Source of the DNA: Bacteroidaceae bacterium
GTDB lineage: Bacteria; Bacteroidota; Bacteroidia; Bacteroidales; Bacteroidaceae
NCBI GenBank assembly: GCA_017557005.1
Contig: JAFZFZ010000066.1
Location: 1 to 59,907, forward strand
Reading direction: 5' to 3'
Length of the DNA stretch: 59,907 bases
Shown here: in pieces, positions 25,677 through 34,353 of the stretch
Numbering within the stretch: position 1 is the stretch's first letter
How the letters are laid out: every line of letters starts with the position of its first letter
Notes under the pieces: generated by a model
Databases searched by the model: none
What the model was told of the DNA's origin: nothing
Seen by the model: the letters and a program-made list of their open reading frames with translations, nothing else
Program-made: the position numbers and the translations under genes

Positions 25677-27151
25677 TAGGGTTGATGATACTGATAACAT
25701 CCTGCATCAATAGCCTCGAAGCCAACACGAGGTAAATCATCTTTATCGTATGGCAACATCTCAACATAGGCAGGTGAAGCTATTCCGCGAGCTATAGAGA
25801 GCGAATCGAGGTGAAAATCATAAATAAACTCGCTATGATCGATGGTGCGGAAGTTGGTACGCCCATAGGTTGTGCTATCCTTATGCTCCCAAACGATATG
25901 AGCAAAGTGCAATGTATCAGGTTCGCGAGCCTCGCCCTTTGAATTGACAAGCGAATAGGCAAAACGATATTGGGCATATTGTGAATAGTCGGCCGAATCA
26001 GTCTTCTCCAACACGGTACCCATGAGTTCATCATCCTTACCACCTGTAATAACACTATTGATAAAGTCTACACCTAAAAGTGGGTATATCGCTTGTTCTT
26101 CTTCGTGGTAGTTACTTATGTTTACAGCTACGCCACGCTCATTTTTCCAAGGAAAAAAGTTTGCCATTGTACAATGCAGAAAGCTAAGACGTCCTCCCAA
26201 CAGGTTGACACAATGACCTCCAGCATTCGTAAAGAGGCTATTAGCAAAGGAACCCGAACATAAGGTAAGCTGAAGGGCATCCTCGTCCACATTGTGAATC
26301 TGGCTATTTTGCATCACCAACTTTGTGCGGCTCATATCAGCATCCTTAGCACGCAATCCATAGGTTCCACCGTGGATATCGCAGTACACAAAGAGGTTAT
26401 CATGGCTAGTCTCGTGCAAAGTGATGCCGCCCCATTGTGCCGAGAGCCTGTCGTATGGAAGATAGGAGAACATACGATCGGTGCGAGCTCCACGAAACAC
26501 GACCATACTATCCGCAGTACCCACGGCCTCAATACGTCCATACGCCTGCAATTCCACCTTATCACGGAAATAAAGTCGGACTCCTGCATCCAAGTAAAGG
26601 ACGACCCCCTCCTCTACACGCAAGCTATCGTATATGAGATAGGGGCGCTGAGCCGTAAAATGTGTATCAGTGTCAATACAAACGCCACGCAACACAGTAG
26701 CATCCTGTCCGTAGGCACGCAACTGCACTTGCTGGATGACACCACTCTCGAGGGAGAACACCAGCGAATCGCAAACCTCAAAGGGAGCATCTTGACCCCG
26801 AGGATCAACCGTCACCTCCACAAACACATAGAGACTATCGCCGCCACGTACCGCCACATCGCTAAACGAAACACCCGATAGGCCATCAAGATTGATACGA
26901 TAGGGCGAATGCTCTCCACCGGAAAGATGAGCCGAAGCTATACGAAGATCGGCCTTATTCCTATTATAAATAAGGAACGAATAGGTAGATGAGCTTACTG
27001 AGGTAAACAACGTATCAAATCTAACCGTATCAGACGAGAAGGCCAAACGATGCGACATATCAGTAGAGAAACCTTGTTCCTCACGGCAACCGACCATGCT
27101 CATAGCAAACAAAACAATGAGCATATATATAATTCTTAGACGAAACTTCAT
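25676..27151 (-). CDS. Lipoprotein with predicted beta-helix repeats
   Basis: A 491-residue lipoprotein: signal peptide with lipobox SMVGC (Cys about residue 22). Residues 180-420 contain successive turns such as DSLRVEEGVVLYLDAGVRLY, FVYCDIHGGTYGLRAKDADM and KLVMQNSQIHNVDEDALQLT, the pattern of a right-handed parallel beta-helix, as in polysaccharide-binding or -cleaving proteins. The N-terminal 150 residues look like an all-beta domain. No catalytic residues are assigned. It is coupled to the EEP nuclease-like gene; what they share is unclear. Confidence 0.75.
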   Translation of the reverse strand: MKFRLRIIYMLIVLFAMSMVGCREEQGFSTDMSHRLAFSSDTVRFDTLFTSVSSSTYSFLIYNRNKADLRIASAHLSGGEHSPYRINLDGLSGVSFSDVAVRGGDSLYVFVEVTVDPRGQDAPFEVCDSLVFSLESGVIQQVQLRAYGQDATVLRGVCIDTDTHFTAQRPYLIYDSLRVEEGVVLYLDAGVRLYFRDKVELQAYGRIEAVGTADSMVVFRGARTDRMFSYLPYDRLSAQWGGITLHETSHDNLFVYCDIHGGTYGLRAKDADMSRTKLVMQNSQIHNVDEDALQLTLCSGSFANSLFTNAGGHCVNLLGGRLSFLHCTMANFFPWKNERGVAVNISNYHEEEQAIYPLLGVDFINSVITGGKDDELMGTVLEKTDSADYSQYAQYRFAYSLVNSKGEAREPDTLHFAHIVWEHKDSTTYGRTNFRTIDHSEFIYDFHLDSLSIARGIASPAYVEMLPYDKDDLPRVGFEAIDAGCYQYHQP

Positions 27152-27221
27152 AGCTATTGTGTATCAATTATTATAACGCAACAGATAATGATATATTGCA
27201 TCAGCACACATAGGAGATAAA

Positions 27222-27256
27222 TAAAAAACTCCCGACATCGAAAGCGATATCGGGAG
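27222..27256 (-). terminator. Terminator of the M3 peptidase gene
   Basis: On the minus strand CTCCCGATATCG pairs with CGATGTCGGGAG (one mismatch) around a 4-base loop, followed by TTTTTTAT. It lies 22 bp after the stop of the peptidase gene. Confidence 0.8.
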
Positions 27257-27278
27257 CATATAGATTATTGTATAAAGC

Positions 27279-29369
27279 TTAGTCAATCAAGCCACGGCTG
27301 CGGAGCAATGCCTCGGGATTGGGCTCTGCACCACGGAAGCGCTTGTAGAGAGTCATGGGCTCTTCGCTACCACCCATCTCGAGGATGTTCTTACGGAAGC
27401 TGCGACCTGTAGCTTCGTCAAAGATACCGTTCTCACGGAAAGCCTCGAAGCCGTCAGCATCGAGCACCTCAGCCCAGAGGTAGCTATAGTAACCTACTGC
27501 ATAGCCACCACTAAATACGTGATTGAAGTAGGGACCGCGGTAACGGAAAGCAATCTGCGGGATGAGACCAATCTTATCAGCTACAGCCTTTTCAAAAGCG
27601 TTAGCCTCGAAGCCTGTGTAGTCGTTGAGCATGTGGAACTCCATATCGAGCAATGCAGCACCTACAAGCTCTACAGTCTCAAAACCTGAATTGAATGATG
27701 ATGCAGCCTGCATCTTGGCGATGAGTTCATCGGTGATAGGCTCGCCGGTCTCGTAGTGGAGAGCATACTGCTTCAGTACCTCAGGTTCGATAGCCCAGTG
27801 CTCCATAATCTGTGAGGGAAGCTCCACGAAATCGCGTGCTACGCTAGTACCACTTACTGAAGGATACTTAGTCTGTGTGAGAAAACCGTGGAGAGCGTGA
27901 CCGAGCTCGTGGAAGAGAGTGCGAGTCTCATCGATAGTAAGCAATGAGGGAGTATCAGCGGTAGGAGCGGTGAAGTTACCTACGTTGACAATCATAGGAC
28001 GTTGGTTCTCGCCATCGATGTTCGATGCATCTACGATATTATTCATCCATGCACCGGCACGCTTGGTAGCGCGGGGGAAGTAGTCAGTGTAGAAAAGAGC
28101 CATGTGTGAGCCATCACCATCGAGCACCTCGAAGGTCTCTACCTCAGGATGGTACACATCCAATCCCTCTACGGGCTGGAACTTCATACCGAAGAGTTTC
28201 TCCGATACCATGAAGGCACCCTTACGCACATTGTCGAGTGAGAAGTAGGGGCGGAGTTCGCTCTCGCTGAGCGCATACTTAGCCTCACGCAGTTTCTCGG
28301 TGTAGTACCACCAGTCCCAAGCCTCGAGCTTCTCGCCCTTGCCCTCAGCATCCATCATCTTCTGCAACTCAGCAGCCTCGGCCTGAGCCTTAGGAAGAGC
28401 AGCATTCCAAATGGTCATAAGAAGATTGTATGCAGCCTCAGGAGTCTGAGCCATCTTATCCTCAAGCTGGAACTCAGCGAAAGTGTTGTAGCCGAAGAGC
28501 TGAGCCTTCTGCTGGCGGAGCTTCAAGATGCGTGCGATAACCTCCTTATTGTCGTTCTCATTGTTATTGTCGCCACGGTTGATATAAGCAAGATACATCT
28601 GCTTACGCAACTCGCGGTTGTCAGCATACTGAAGGAAGGGAATCCAGCTGGGCTTCTGCAAGGTGAAGAGCCATCCCTCTTTACCTGCAGCCTGCGCAGC
28701 TTCACGAGCTGCATTGATAGAGCTCTGGGGCAAACCTGCGAGATCCTTCTCATCTGTAATCACGAGTACGAAAGCATTGGTCTCAGCAAGTGCATTCTCA
28801 CCAAACTGGATGCTTGCAAGTGAAAGCTGTTTCTCAATCTCCATGAGCTGAGCCTTCTTGTCAGCATCGAGCAGCGCACCACCCTTTACAAACATACGGT
28901 AGTACTTATTGAGCACCATTTCCTGTTCGCGAGTAAGACCAAGGTTAGCCTTATCGTCATAGAGAGCCTTGATACGAGCAAAGAGAGCCTCGTTCATAGT
29001 CATATAAGCGCTGTGCTCGGTAAAAAGGGGCGAGAGACGCTTCTCTGCCTCACGCATCACATCATCAGCATCAGTCTCATTAAGATTGAAGAATACGCCT
29101 GTAGCCTTGGCCAACTTCTTACCGCTACGCTCAAGAGCAGCGATAGTGTTATCAAAAGTAGGAGCCTCGGGGTTAGCAACGATAGCGTCAATCTCGGCAC
29201 GCTGCTCTGCGAATCCCTCCATGAAAGCGGGTTCATAATGGGTTGATTCATACTTGGCAAACTCAGGGGCGCCAAAGGGAAGCGACGAATCCTGCAATAC
29301 AGGATTGTCATGCTTTGCATTACATGCAGTCAAGGCAACAAGGGCCATAGCAATAAATGTTTTTTTCAT
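27279..29369 (-). CDS. M3-family zinc metallopeptidase, lipoprotein
   Basis: A 696-residue dipeptidyl carboxypeptidase/oligopeptidase-type enzyme. The signal peptide ends in the lipobox LTAC (MKKTFIAMALVALTAC), so it is probably anchored to a membrane facing the periplasm. The zinc site is HELGHALHG (HExxH), with the downstream glutamate expected in the FVELPSQIMEHW helix. The C-terminal region (FSGGYAVGYYSYLWAEVL) matches the Dcp family. It cleaves short peptides. Start ATG 29369 precedes the signal peptide; a longer upstream frame exists but has no support. TACCTTTG at 29414-29421 fits its promoter. Confidence 0.93.
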   Translation of the reverse strand: MKKTFIAMALVALTACNAKHDNPVLQDSSLPFGAPEFAKYESTHYEPAFMEGFAEQRAEIDAIVANPEAPTFDNTIAALERSGKKLAKATGVFFNLNETDADDVMREAEKRLSPLFTEHSAYMTMNEALFARIKALYDDKANLGLTREQEMVLNKYYRMFVKGGALLDADKKAQLMEIEKQLSLASIQFGENALAETNAFVLVITDEKDLAGLPQSSINAAREAAQAAGKEGWLFTLQKPSWIPFLQYADNRELRKQMYLAYINRGDNNNENDNKEVIARILKLRQQKAQLFGYNTFAEFQLEDKMAQTPEAAYNLLMTIWNAALPKAQAEAAELQKMMDAEGKGEKLEAWDWWYYTEKLREAKYALSESELRPYFSLDNVRKGAFMVSEKLFGMKFQPVEGLDVYHPEVETFEVLDGDGSHMALFYTDYFPRATKRAGAWMNNIVDASNIDGENQRPMIVNVGNFTAPTADTPSLLTIDETRTLFHELGHALHGFLTQTKYPSVSGTSVARDFVELPSQIMEHWAIEPEVLKQYALHYETGEPITDELIAKMQAASSFNSGFETVELVGAALLDMEFHMLNDYTGFEANAFEKAVADKIGLIPQIAFRYRGPYFNHVFSGGYAVGYYSYLWAEVLDADGFEAFRENGIFDEATGRSFRKNILEMGGSEEPMTLYKRFRGAEPNPEALLRSRGLID

Positions 29370-29413
29370 TTGTTTGTGTTGTATTGATAGTTGTTCGCAA
29401 ATATTTCGGCTTG

Positions 29414-29421
29414 CAAAGGTA
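29414..29421 (-). promoter_or_regulatory. Likely -7 box of the M3 peptidase gene
   Basis: TACCTTTG on the minus strand, with a T-rich -33 region (TTTTTTA) 19 bp upstream, 44 bp before the start codon. Confidence 0.45.
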
Positions 29422-29439
29422 ATAAAAACAAGCGAATAT

Positions 29440-29466
29440 ATAAAAAAACAAGCCTCCAAAGAGGCT
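29440..29466 (-). terminator. Terminator after ferritin
   Basis: On the minus strand AGCCTC pairs with GAGGCT around TTTG, followed by TGTTTTTTTA. It lies 30 bp after the ferritin stop. Confidence 0.7.
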
Positions 29467-29496
29467 CATTTTTATGATTAGGCATCAGCTTGTACA

Positions 29497-30021
29497 TCAG
29501 CCTGCCGATGTAGCCAAGGGAGAGGCTTGTGTATAGGTACGAGTAGCTAGTTCCTTATCGAGCATATACATACCATACTTGTTGCCTTCGACCGCTTCTA
29601 CGGCTGCAATCATCTCACGAGCATTCTCTTCCTCTTCTACCTGCTCGTCGATAAACCATACAAGACGGTTTATAGAGGCAAAATCGCGATCATCGTTGGC
29701 TATAGCAGCCAGGTTATTGATGAGTGCGGTCACCTTCTTCTCATGAGCTAAGGTCTGGGTAAACATCGCCAATACGCTATCCCAAGTAGTAGGTACGGCA
29801 TCGATGGGGAATAGCTCGACCTTTGCATCGCGTGAGTTAAGATAGTTCATAAAAATACGGGCATGATCTTGTTCTTCGAGGTACTGAACATAGAACCAGT
29901 TGGCTACACCTTTAAGTCCCTTAGCTTCAGCATCCATAGACATGGCGAGGTATAGATAAGCCGACCACAATTCTGCGTTGATCTGAGCATTGATAGCTTG
30001 GTGTAAATTCTTGCTTAACAT
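29497..30021 (-). CDS. ftnA: Ferritin
   Basis: A 174-residue non-haem iron-storage protein. Four-helix pattern with ferroxidase residues: E in INAELWSAYLYLAMS, ExxH in YLEEQDHARIF (E and H), and ExxxEE in WFIDEQVEEEENAREM. This is bacterial ferritin rather than Dps or bacterioferritin, since the haem methionine is absent. ATG 30021 is favoured over a longer frame starting upstream that overlaps the desulfoferrodoxin gene. The desulfoferrodoxin gene ends 58 bp upstream, so a two-gene oxidative-stress operon is likely. Confidence 0.93.
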   Translation of the reverse strand: MLSKNLHQAINAQINAELWSAYLYLAMSMDAEAKGLKGVANWFYVQYLEEQDHARIFMNYLNSRDAKVELFPIDAVPTTWDSVLAMFTQTLAHEKKVTALINNLAAIANDDRDFASINRLVWFIDEQVEEEENAREMIAAVEAVEGNKYGMYMLDKELATRTYTQASPLATSAG

Positions 30022-30079
30022 AGTCGTAGAGTTTTGAGTGAGAAATGCTTGTTGATTATTGATTAAAAAGGAGGAGGTC

Positions 30080-30460
30080 TTAGAGTTCAGTCTTCCACAC
30101 GCCATGAAGGTTGCAATACTCATACACGGCAATGGGTTTGCCATTGCAAGTACAGAATACTGCCTCGGGCTTTCCATCATGAGGAAGGTCGATACGAAGA
30201 CCGCCATTCTCTGTCTCCACATAGATAAAGGCGATGTGATGCTCCTCAGTCATGGGATGAGGTACGCTACCTACTTCAACCTTGATCTGACAATCGTCAA
30301 TACGAGTTACTACGGGCATATGTTTTTCTACGCTTGCGTCTACAGTATTCACGGTAAGCTCTTTCATCTTTTCGCCGCAGCATACCACGGGTACCTTTGA
30401 GTCTACGACTTTCTGAATCACATTACCACAATGTTCGCACTTGAAAAATTTTACTGACAT
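30080..30460 (-). CDS. Desulfoferrodoxin (superoxide reductase)
   Basis: A 126-residue iron protein that reduces superoxide to peroxide without releasing oxygen, an anaerobe's alternative to SOD. The desulforedoxin centre has C8-x2-C11 (KCEHCG) and CC at about 27-28 (VVCCGEKM). The catalytic centre has EKHMPV, VPHPMTEEHHIAFI and CNLHGVWK. Both iron centres are complete, so it is the two-iron class. A promoter precedes it and ferritin follows in the same direction. Confidence 0.95.
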   Translation of the reverse strand: MSVKFFKCEHCGNVIQKVVDSKVPVVCCGEKMKELTVNTVDASVEKHMPVVTRIDDCQIKVEVGSVPHPMTEEHHIAFIYVETENGGLRIDLPHDGKPEAVFCTCNGKPIAVYEYCNLHGVWKTEL

Positions 30461-30509
30461 AATCTTATTGTTTTAATAGGTTTTTACTAGTTTTCTTGTT
30501 TTACATGGG

Positions 30510-30541
30510 CAAAGGTAATAGGTTTTGTCGAACCGCGCAAA
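30510..30541 (-). promoter_or_regulatory. Promoter of the desulfoferrodoxin-ferritin unit
   Basis: On the minus strand TTTG (30538-30541), a 20-bp spacer, and TACCTTTG (30510-30517), a perfect match to the Bacteroidota pattern. The start codon is 50 bp downstream. Confidence 0.7.
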
Positions 30542-30660
30542 TACACTGAATCTATCGGCCAATAGACAAAATCTACCCTCCAGCTCTATCCTACTAAACA
30601 ACACATTGTCAACACTTTTGTTTTCGTCCGAAACAAAGATAATGTCAGGCTATAGAAAAT

Positions 30661-31032
30661 TTATTTTAAGAAAACAAAGAACACCGCAGCAATCAAGCAA
30701 CCGAATGCCACAAAATGGTTCCACTGCAGAGCTTCGCCCTTGAAGAACACAATAGTGAAGACGGTGAAGATAGCAATAGAAATCACCTCCTGGATAACCT
30801 TGAGTTGCATCAATGTGAATGCTCCACCATTACCGACGAACCCCATACGGTTGGCAGGCACCTGACAGGCATACTCGAAGAGTGCCAAAAACCAACTGAT
30901 AAGAATCACAATGTAGAGAGGAGTATTCTCAGAAACAAGCTTCATCTGCTGCAACTTGAGGTGACCGTACCAAGCAAATGTCATGAAGATGTTTGATACG
31001 ATAAGTAAAAGGATTGTACCAATTCCGTGCAT
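30661..31032 (-). CDS. DUF486/DMT-family small membrane protein
   Basis: A 123-residue protein with four hydrophobic helices (GTILLLIVSNIFMTFAWYG first). The motif YACQVPANRMGF and the small multidrug-resistance-like size match the DUF486 family. No substrate is known. It follows rnfA in the same direction with an 85-bp gap and may be the last gene of that operon or independent. Confidence 0.8.
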   Translation of the reverse strand: MHGIGTILLLIVSNIFMTFAWYGHLKLQQMKLVSENTPLYIVILISWFLALFEYACQVPANRMGFVGNGGAFTLMQLKVIQEVISIAIFTVFTIVFFKGEALQWNHFVAFGCLIAAVFFVFLK

Positions 31033-31117
31033 AATAATTATATTAAAGTTAATGTATTATCCAAAATATGGGCGAGAATGCAATGCACCCCCGCCCACTA
31101 ACATATAAATAGTCGTA

Positions 31118-31735
31118 TTAACTGAAGAACAAGGCGATGCCCTTATCAATGCCGCTGAATCCCATGAAAGCGAGAGCCAAGAGACCAGCAACAACAAGAG
31201 CAATAGGCATACCATCCATACCTTTGGGAACGCGTATCAAACTAAGCTGCTCGCGCAAGCCTGCAAATACAATAAGCGAGAGAGCGAAGCCCAAAGCAGT
31301 AGCCAAAGCAAAGATAACACCAGTAAGCAGACTAGGCTCAAGACCTTGACCATTGTAGGTTCCATTTGCTACAAGGATAGCCACACCAAGAATACAGCAG
31401 TTGGTAGTAATCAAAGGAAGGAACACACCCAATGCTTGATAGAGCGAGGGAGAGAGTTTCTTCAGCACGATCTCAACCATCTGCACCAAGGCTGCAATCA
31501 CGAGGATGAAAACGATAGTCTGCAAGTATTGCAGATTGAAGGGGTTGAGCACCCAGATCTGAAGGAGATAGGTGACAATGGTAGCAATGACCAACACGAA
31601 GGTTACAGCAAGGCCCATGCCCTTGGCAGTTTCAACCTTCTTTGATACGCCGAGGAACGGACAGATACCCAAGAATTGCGACAATACGACATTGTTGACG
31701 AATATCGCTGAGATAAAAATCAATATATATTCCAT
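31118..31735 (-). CDS. rnfA: Electron transport complex subunit RnfA
   Basis: A 205-residue integral membrane subunit of the ion-translocating ferredoxin:NAD oxidoreductase. The opening YILIFISAIFVNNVVLSQFL and six helices match RnfA/NqrE. It forms the ion-conducting core with RnfE. Last rnf gene of the operon; the 110-bp gap from rnfE holds a low-complexity AT repeat. Confidence 0.95.
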   Translation of the reverse strand: MEYILIFISAIFVNNVVLSQFLGICPFLGVSKKVETAKGMGLAVTFVLVIATIVTYLLQIWVLNPFNLQYLQTIVFILVIAALVQMVEIVLKKLSPSLYQALGVFLPLITTNCCILGVAILVANGTYNGQGLEPSLLTGVIFALATALGFALSLIVFAGLREQLSLIRVPKGMDGMPIALVVAGLLALAFMGFSGIDKGIALFFS

Positions 31736-31845
31736 AAAGTGATTATTAGTTGAAAGATGAAAGTTGAAAGATGAACCTTTAGGTTGACGCTAAAGTCAAA
31801 GTTGCCATCCGGAGGTAATTTTCAATTTTCAATTCTCAATTTCAA

Positions 31846-32427
31846 TTATTTTTTAATCTTATTCACAATCGCAATCAAGTATCCCAATACGATGAAGGCT
31901 CCGGGTGCAAGCACGAAGACAAGCATGTTGGTAGACGAGGGAAGCAAAGTGAATCCAAAGACAGCACCAGTACCCAAGAGTTCGCGCACGGCACCAAGCA
32001 GTGTGAGTGCCCATGTAAAACCAAGACCCATACCCAAGCCATCGAACAATGAAGGAAGTGCGGTATTCTTAGCAGCAAAGGCTTCGGCACGACCAAGAAT
32101 GATGCAGTTTACCACGATAAGAGGGATAAACAAGCCAAGGCTCGCATACAACGAAGGCAAGTAAGCCTGCATGAGCATCTGCAGCAAGGTCACGAACGAT
32201 GCAATAACTACGATGTAAGCAGGTATGCGTACCTTATCGGGAATCAGGTTCTTAAGCAAAGCAATAACAATATTCGAGCAGATGAGCACGAACGTGGTGG
32301 CAAGACCCATAGACATACCATTGAGTGCCGAAGAGGTGGTTCCCAACGTAGGACACATGCCAAGGAGAAGAACAAAAGTAGGATTCTCCTTTATTAAACC
32401 ATTCAAAAATACTTTTAAGTTATTCAT
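31846..32427 (-). CDS. rnfE: Electron transport complex subunit RnfE
   Basis: A 193-residue membrane protein with six helices, homologous to RnfA and NqrD. Seen: NGLIKENPTFVLLLGMCPTL and LFIPLIVVNCIILGRAEAFA, both hallmark stretches, the latter containing a cysteine shared by RnfA/E that holds an iron site in the membrane. Gene order G-E-A is the standard one. Confidence 0.95.
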   Translation of the reverse strand: MNNLKVFLNGLIKENPTFVLLLGMCPTLGTTSSALNGMSMGLATTFVLICSNIVIALLKNLIPDKVRIPAYIVVIASFVTLLQMLMQAYLPSLYASLGLFIPLIVVNCIILGRAEAFAAKNTALPSLFDGLGMGLGFTWALTLLGAVRELLGTGAVFGFTLLPSSTNMLVFVLAPGAFIVLGYLIAIVNKIKK

Positions 32428-32439
32428 AAAATACTTTTT

Positions 32440-32578
32440 ATTTACTATTTACAAATTTACTATTTACAATTGATGTACAATTGTGCTATTTAACTATTTA
32501 CAAAATCAACAATGCCAAAAATTGAAAAAATCATTAAATTGCTCAATAAATAGTAAATTGTAAATTGTCAAATTGTAA
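32440..32578. repeat. AT-rich structured repeat, copy A (rnfE-rnfG junction)
   Basis: About 140 bp, strongly similar to the element at 34205-34352. Both start with TTTACAAATTTACTATTTAC, contain GATGTACAATTG and end with blocks of GTAAATTGTAAAT. The left block ACTATTTACAATT faces AATTGTAAAT on the right, so a long imperfect hairpin can form. Confidence 0.7.
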
Positions 32579-32579
32579 A

Positions 32580-33245
32580 TTACTGTTGTGTTGTTGCTCC
32601 CGAATTAACATCCGACACATTACCTTTGAACACTTTATATGCATTGTTCACGGCATTGAGGAAAGCACGAGAGGTGATGGTAGAAGCGGTGATAGCATCA
32701 ATATCTCCACCATCCTTTGACACTTTGAGTTCGCCCTCGGCAATATCACGTCCGATGATATTGTGGCTACCTGCAGGGTCTGGATTACCAAAGAAGATTT
32801 TAGAGAGAACTCCTACCTTCTTTACTTCACCCGCAGTTGCAGTGCGGAACCATTCGCCTGCACGTGCACCGAGACCGGGAGTCTCAGCATGCTTCAGCAC
32901 TTCGTATCCGAGAATCTTTCCCTCCTCGTTGAAACCTACAAGTACTTCGATGTCGCCACCAAAGCCACTCTTATCAGTCGATTTCACAGCAGTGCCAATC
33001 CAATTACCTTCGCGAGTCACCTCATACACGAGGTAGCTATCCACCTCTTTCTCAGTGACAGCAATCTGCTCGTCAGCACCCACATTAAGCACCGACTTAA
33101 TACCAGCACTCAGCGCCTCCTCATTAATCTTTTCAATGGTACTACTAGTCATCTTATTGACAGAAGCCAACAAGAAAGCAGCCACAGCCGACACGAGAGT
33201 CAGTACGAGAAGCATATTCTTCAATGATGATTCAAGCTTTTTCAT
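32580..33245 (-). CDS. rnfG: Electron transport complex subunit RnfG
   Basis: A 221-residue subunit with one N-terminal transmembrane helix (about residues 8-28) and a periplasmic flavin domain. The FMN region reads DAITASTITSRAF; the covalent attachment threonine would be in this stretch, which deviates slightly from the usual SGAT form. ETPGLGARAGEW is also typical. The start overlaps the rnfD stop (ATGA at 33242-33245), so translation is coupled. Confidence 0.93.
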   Translation of the reverse strand: MKKLESSLKNMLLVLTLVSAVAAFLLASVNKMTSSTIEKINEEALSAGIKSVLNVGADEQIAVTEKEVDSYLVYEVTREGNWIGTAVKSTDKSGFGGDIEVLVGFNEEGKILGYEVLKHAETPGLGARAGEWFRTATAGEVKKVGVLSKIFFGNPDPAGSHNIIGRDIAEGELKVSKDGGDIDAITASTITSRAFLNAVNNAYKVFKGNVSDVNSGATTQQ

Positions 33246-34195
33246 TTCTTTACCTCCTTTGCAAAACGTTGGGGTTTGCATGCATTGTTGATCAATGGTA
33301 CAAACGCATTCATAATAAGGATTGCAAACGACATACCCTCAGGATAAGCACCAAATACGCGGATAGCTACAGTGAGGAAACCGATGCAGAAGCCATAGAT
33401 CAGTTGACCCTTAGCTGTCATGGGCGAGGTCACATAGTCTGTTGCCATAAACACAGCACCGAGCATCAAGCCACCACCAAAGAGATGATGCCAAGGAGTA
33501 GCCACCTCAACGGGGTAAGCAATGTGAAGCAAACCTGTGAGAGCAAATACCGTAGCCAAGATAGACACGGGGATATGCCATGTGATGGTGCGTGTAGCAA
33601 TCAAGATGATGAGACCGATAAGCAGACACAATGCGCTAACCTCACCGAGCGATCCGCCTACGTTACCCATGAAAAGGGGCATAAGGTCGGTCTTGGCAAG
33701 ATTGGCCAAGGGAGTAGCGGCTGTCACCGCATCAGCATAAGCGGTCATCTGTCCTACCTCAGGGAACATGGTCATCTTTACGGGGAATGAGATCAAGAGG
33801 AACACACGCGCAGCAAGAGCGGGGTTAAAAAGGTTGCAACCCAATCCACCGAAAGTCATCTTCACCACACCAAGAGCAAACAAAGCACCTATAATAATAA
33901 TGTATAGGGGCAGGTTAGCAGGAAGGTTGAAGGCAAGTAGGATACCGGTAACCACAGCAGAGTAGTCACACAGAGTACATTGGTCATTTTTGAGGATAAA
34001 CTTGTTGATTGCCCACTCGAAGAAAACGCATGAAGCTACCGATGTGGCGGTAACAATCACTGCGCCAAGGCCGAACGCATAGAACGACCACAACATCGCG
34101 GGCAACATAGCGATGATCACCCATCGCATATTCTTGCTTACGCTATCGCCACTATGTACATGAGGCGATAAGGAGAGTTTTAATTTATTTGCCAT
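33242..34195 (-). CDS. rnfD: Electron transport complex subunit RnfD
   Basis: A 317-residue polytopic membrane subunit related to NqrB. Seen: HSGDSVSKNMRWVI opening, GGLGCNLFNPALAARVF, and FMATDYVTSPMTAKGQLIYG, a strongly conserved RnfD segment near the flavin site. It carries electrons across the membrane domain with RnfG. It overlaps rnfG by four bases and is separated from rnfC by a 158-bp repeat-bearing gap. Confidence 0.94.
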   Translation of the reverse strand: MANKLKLSLSPHVHSGDSVSKNMRWVIIAMLPAMLWSFYAFGLGAVIVTATSVASCVFFEWAINKFILKNDQCTLCDYSAVVTGILLAFNLPANLPLYIIIIGALFALGVVKMTFGGLGCNLFNPALAARVFLLISFPVKMTMFPEVGQMTAYADAVTAATPLANLAKTDLMPLFMGNVGGSLGEVSALCLLIGLIILIATRTITWHIPVSILATVFALTGLLHIAYPVEVATPWHHLFGGGLMLGAVFMATDYVTSPMTAKGQLIYGFCIGFLTVAIRVFGAYPEGMSFAILIMNAFVPLINNACKPQRFAKEVKK

Positions 34196-34204
34196 AGTTT
34201 TATA

Positions 34205-34352
34205 TCTTTATTTACAATTTACAAATTTACTATTTACAATTGATGTACAATTGAACTATTTGACGATTTACAAAATTCGTGATACTGAAATAAAAAAATC
34301 ACTAAATTGCTCAATAAATAGTAAATTGTAAATAGTCAAATCGTAAATTGCT
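34205..34352. repeat. AT-rich structured repeat, copy B (rnfC-rnfD junction)
   Basis: Sister of the 32440-32578 element, with long stretches identical, including AAATTGCTCAATAAATAGTA. ACTATTTACAATT in the left half is perfectly complementary to AATTGTAAATAGT in the right half. The element fills almost the entire gap between rnfC and rnfD. Confidence 0.7.
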
Positions 34353-34353
34353 T

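Noticed and set aside
29369..29459. Longer start for the M3 peptidase
   Set aside because: The added residues precede a clean lipoprotein signal peptide and overlap the promoter and terminator region.
30022..30222. Longer start for ferritin
   Set aside because: Would overlap the desulfoferrodoxin gene; the family begins at the chosen ATG.
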